The notes under the pieces: model-generated | Told to the model about the DNA's origin: nothing | Databases searched by the model: none | The model's input: the letters and a program-made list of their open reading frames with translations, nothing else | Source of the DNA: Persicitalea sp038242095 | Lineage (GTDB): Bacteria > Bacteroidota > Bacteroidia > Cytophagales > Spirosomataceae | Reading direction: 5' to 3' | Assembly (NCBI GenBank): GCA_038242095.1 | Contig: JBBSSJ010000258.1 | Location: 1 to 6,808 of the forward strand | DNA length: 6,808 nt | In this document: positions 4,959 to 6,808 of the stretch, one piece after another | Position numbering within the stretch: position 1 is the first letter of the stretch | Layout: every line of letters starts with the position of its first letter | Translations under genes and position numbers: made by a program

Positions 4959-5569
4959 TACGACTGATTATACTTTTTGCTTGGGGACCGCTGTTCATGC
5001 ACTTTCCAGCCGCTGGACAGGCCACGGTTTATGATATTCTGCTGGCTGGAAAATCAGTGGGAGAGCTGACGATCACGCCTTCCCGGGCGGCTGACGGTAG
5101 CGAACATACGCGGGTTAGGGGCGCCATCGATACCTTCCTGTACGATGTGGTGTACGTGAGCGAAAACCGATTTGAAAAAGGGGTGTTAAAATCCTCGATG
5201 TCGAGCCAGGAAGTGAACGGCAAGCTCAAAGAAATAACTAACACTGTCAAAACTGCCGATCGTTACCGGATAACGATTGCCGAAGGACAATCCGTGGCAA
5301 AAGAAGCCGATCCGATTTCCCATCCCATCAATTACACGGTTACAAGCCTCTATTACCAGGAGCCCGTCAACATGAAGCTGATCTACTCCGATCGCTACGG
5401 CGAAATGTGCGCGGTGCAGAAGGTATCCGCCGGGGCGTACGATATCGTGATGCCCGATGGCAAAAAAACGCGCTATACCTACAACCAGGGACAATGCCGC
5501 GAAGTAAAGTCCCAGATCGCGGGACTTAATCTCATATTTCGTATCCGGCCCGAGGGTGTGATACGGTAG
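4955..5569 (+). CDS. Exported DUF6134-like protein
   Basis: The 204-residue product starts at GTG 4955-4957; an in-frame TAA at 4946 excludes anything earlier, and the next ATG (4997) would cut away most of the signal peptide MIRLIILFAWGPLFMHF, which ends at AAGQA near residue 23. The mature part is a beta-rich domain starting TVYDILLAGKSVGELT, with VYVSENRFEKGVLKSS, VNGKLKE, the central TVTSLYYQEPVNMKLIYSDR, GEMCAVQKV and a closing YTYNQGQ-REVKSQ. This order (YDI-GK-VG-L, KNGVL-S, YF-EP, Y-YKNG) is that of the DUF6134 family of secreted Bacteroidota proteins of unknown function; assignment is from memory of the family, not a search. It is on the same strand as the cysteine-rich lipoprotein 113 bases upstream and converges on the remnant gene on its right. 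Confidence 0.75.
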   Translation: MIRLIILFAWGPLFMHFPAAGQATVYDILLAGKSVGELTITPSRAADGSEHTRVRGAIDTFLYDVVYVSENRFEKGVLKSSMSSQEVNGKLKEITNTVKTADRYRITIAEGQSVAKEADPISHPINYTVTSLYYQEPVNMKLIYSDRYGEMCAVQKVSAGAYDIVMPDGKKTRYTYNQGQCREVKSQIAGLNLIFRIRPEGVIR

Positions 5570-5648
5570 GCGGGGAAAGCGCCTTACCAACAATTGGTTC
5601 TATTAGAATAATAAGATTCTCCTTTCAGCATTAACTAAGCGCCATCCA

Positions 5649-5660
5649 CTTTTATAAAAG
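5649..5660. repeat. AT-rich palindrome between convergent genes
   Basis: CTTTTATAAAAG is a perfect 12-bp palindrome, followed on the + strand by CTG and six T (5664-5669). It lies 80 bases after the DUF6134-like gene and could act as a weak terminator for it, but the stem is nearly all A:T and has no real loop. Confidence 0.2.
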
Positions 5661-5667
5661 CTGTTTT

Positions 5668-6114
5668 TTATTCTTTTAACAGTTCAATCTTTTGCATCAC
5701 CAGGCCATAATGGCTTCCCGGTGGGTTTTCGATAATTTTGTCACCGTTCCAGTCGGTGGCAAAATTCCCCAAATAAAGCAGCCACATGGTCTTGCCGTCT
5801 TTGCTTATAAATTTGGTTGGGATGTTGACGAAATACGCTTGCTCACTAAAATTTTTCATGTAGGTTACCATCTTCCAATCGCCCGTGAGTTTGTCGGATT
5901 CGAGGATGTAGTCCCTGAATCCCACAAAAGGACCCATCCAGGGCCAATTGATTACCTTATCGCCATATTTGGCCTGAGCGGAAGGGTCCAGGCAATAGGT
6001 ACCATAATACCAAACGCCGTTATGAATCAGGGAGCCACTGGGGTGTCGCCCCTGGCAGGGGAAAGACGGCGCATTGACAACCCCAATGCTGTAGGATTTC
6101 AGCGTAAGCGGATA
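5668..6114 (-). pseudogene. 5'-truncated remnant of a sialidase/glycoside-hydrolase-like protein
   Basis: The minus frame is open for 148 residues (TAG at 6115-6117 before it, TAA 5668-5670 after it) and reads as the C-terminal part of a larger extracellular enzyme-like protein. It contains CQGRHPSGSLIHNGVWYYG, TYCLDPSAQAKYGDKVINW, PWMGPFVGFRDYILESD, TGDWKMVTYMKNF and a closing PTKFISKDGKTMWLLYLGNF then PPGSHYGLVMQKIELL. Repeated aromatic and DGKT-type turns suggest a beta-propeller, as in sialidase or family-43-like proteins; I recognise the ending type but cannot name the family with confidence. No ATG, GTG or TTG precedes the conserved region: the first ATG (5935-5937) would leave only 89 residues and cut through it. 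The hydroxyisourate hydrolase ends just 18 bases from the interrupting stop, so the 5' half was probably lost in a rearrangement there. Confidence 0.7.
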
Positions 6115-6135
6115 CTAATTATTTGAGATTTTTAT

Positions 6136-6549
6136 TCAATTTCCCCTATAAGTAGAATATCCAAAAGGAGATAAAGTGATCGGTACGTGATAGTGGCTTT
6201 GGGCTTTGATCTCGAATACGACTTCGATAAATGGATAAAAACTAGTTTTCCCTAATTTTTCAAAATAAGGTTTTGTAAAGTAAGTCAGCTTATAAATTCC
6301 CTGATGATCGACTCCCTCACTCTCTTTTAGAAAATCATTGATACGACCACTCTTATCGGTCTTCTTTTCGTCAATAGCCACCCATTTTCCACTTTTGTCT
6401 TGCTTGGATAGACTAATCTTAACATCCGGGGCAGGCTCACCTTGCGTAATGTCCAAAATATGACTTGACAATTTATATTTTGCTTCTTGAGCAAAACTCG
6501 TGCTCGCCAAGGCAAGCATCATGACGATTAAAAAATTAGCTACTTTCAT
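6136..6549 (-). CDS. uraH: Exported 5-hydroxyisourate hydrolase (transthyretin-like)
   Basis: This 137-residue protein hydrolyses 5-hydroxyisourate, the product of urate oxidation, to OHCU in purine breakdown. Residues 1-20 (MKVANFLIVMMLALASTSFA, cut before QE) are a signal peptide, so it should act in the periplasm, as the E. coli YedX form does. The mature part has the HIUase signatures: KLSSHILDITQGEPAPDV with catalytic-type H30, TDKSGRI with R69, FYPFIEVVFEI, and HYHVPITLSPFGYSTYRG at 119-136. The family normally ends YRGS; here the last residue is N137, codon AAT, one transition from AGT serine. Length matches the family plus signal peptide. It follows the DJ-1/PfpI gene by 31 bases on the same strand; no urate oxidase or OHCU decarboxylase is in the window. 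Confidence in the family is high; full activity is less certain because of the changed terminus. Confidence 0.93.
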   Translation of the reverse strand: MKVANFLIVMMLALASTSFAQEAKYKLSSHILDITQGEPAPDVKISLSKQDKSGKWVAIDEKKTDKSGRINDFLKESEGVDHQGIYKLTYFTKPYFEKLGKTSFYPFIEVVFEIKAQSHYHVPITLSPFGYSTYRGN

Positions 6550-6572
6550 GGTGTGGTATTTTTTGGAATAGA

Positions 6573-6604
6573 CAAAGATTCTACGCTGCCCAAAAATTGA
6601 TCAA
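6573..6604 (-). promoter_or_regulatory. Candidate promoter for the hydroxyisourate hydrolase gene
   Basis: On the minus strand TTG (6602-6604) is followed after 21 bases by AATCTTTG (6573-6580), one mismatch from TAnnTTTG, 23 bases before the ATG. If real, the hydrolase gene can be expressed apart from the upstream DJ-1/PfpI gene, whose last codons it overlaps. Confidence 0.3.
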
Positions 6605-6808
6605 AGCTTTCGCGGTAGGTCCGGCGGATAGCGGATTTTGACCGGTAATCAAAAGTCCATCCACCTCAATATGAGAGGTGAAAGGGATAAGCGCCGTGTG
6701 ATAGTCTGCACCTAGTTCTTTCAACCGGTCTTCTAGCTTGTAGGGAATATTATCCGACCGCAGGGCTAATTTTTCTTCGGTATTAGAAAAACCAGTTACC
6801 CTTTTTCC
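6581..6808 (-). CDS. DJ-1/PfpI family protein, C-terminal part (cut by window end)
   Basis: The minus frame enters from the right edge and ends at TAG 6581-6583, giving 75 residues. It reads KRVTGFSNTEEKLA, then IPYKLEDRLKELGADY, then PFTSHIEVDGLLITGQNPLSAGPTAKALI, the characteristic ending of DJ-1/PfpI (type 1 glutamine amidotransferase-like, Hsp31-type) proteins, where the DGLLITGQNP-S segment packs beside the active-site pocket. Members act as chaperones, glyoxalases or deglycases; which one applies here cannot be said, as the nucleophilic-elbow cysteine lies outside the window. The end of the protein is intact. It is the upstream neighbour of the hydroxyisourate hydrolase, 31 bases away, and may be cotranscribed with it. 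Confidence 0.88.
   Translation of the reverse strand, partial: GKRVTGFSNTEEKLALRSDNIPYKLEDRLKELGADYHTALIPFTSHIEVDGLLITGQNPLSAGPTAKALINFWAA

Noticed and set aside
1..6808. CRISPR array, tRNA, rRNA or riboswitch
   Set aside because: No regularly spaced long repeats, no cloverleaf or conserved RNA motif was seen on either strand.

Overview
The window looks like a chromosomal segment of a Bacteroidota bacterium, probably a Cytophagales/Spirosoma-like lineage. The support is a three-part proton-translocating transhydrogenase (separate pntAA, pntAB and pntB), small lipoproteins with LGC lipoboxes, a DUF6134-like exported protein, weak Shine-Dalgarno sequences, and spacers that resemble the Bacteroidota TTG / TAnnTTTG promoter type. 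The genus is inference; no RNA gene or marker gene is present.

Left edge (1-730): the C-terminal tail of a DDE transposase on the + strand, then an AT-rich minus-strand PIN-domain ribonuclease-like gene with no visible antitoxin. Composition changes sharply at about 660-700, where the GC-rich transhydrogenase locus begins, so this part looks acquired.

Transhydrogenase locus (727-3750, minus strand): transcription order is pntAA (NAD-binding alpha-1), pntAB (three-helix membrane piece), pntB (membrane plus NADP-binding beta). Together they would couple the proton gradient to hydride transfer from NADH to NADP+. As given, pntB is split by a one-base frame disruption near 1777-1800, although both halves are well conserved. 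The two spacers hold unusual short-period repeats: head-to-head octamer units that can fold into a hairpin around the pntAA stop codon and also encode the end of PntAA, and four heptamers directly upstream of pntB.

Middle (3838-5569): two divergently transcribed, distantly similar small lipoproteins of lipocalin-like appearance share a 155-bp intergenic region with plausible back-to-back promoters. Next comes an exported DUF6134-like protein that starts at GTG and overlaps, by four bases, the end of an in-frame open tail behind the second lipoprotein.

Right side (5668-6808, minus strand): a 5'-truncated remnant of a large sialidase- or glycoside-hydrolase-like protein, an exported 5-hydroxyisourate hydrolase whose C-terminal signature is YRGN instead of YRGS, and the C-terminal end of a DJ-1/PfpI family protein cut by the window edge. 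No CRISPR array, phage module or recognisable multi-gene defence system is visible. The most unusual items are the short-period repeats in the pnt operon and the split pntB.
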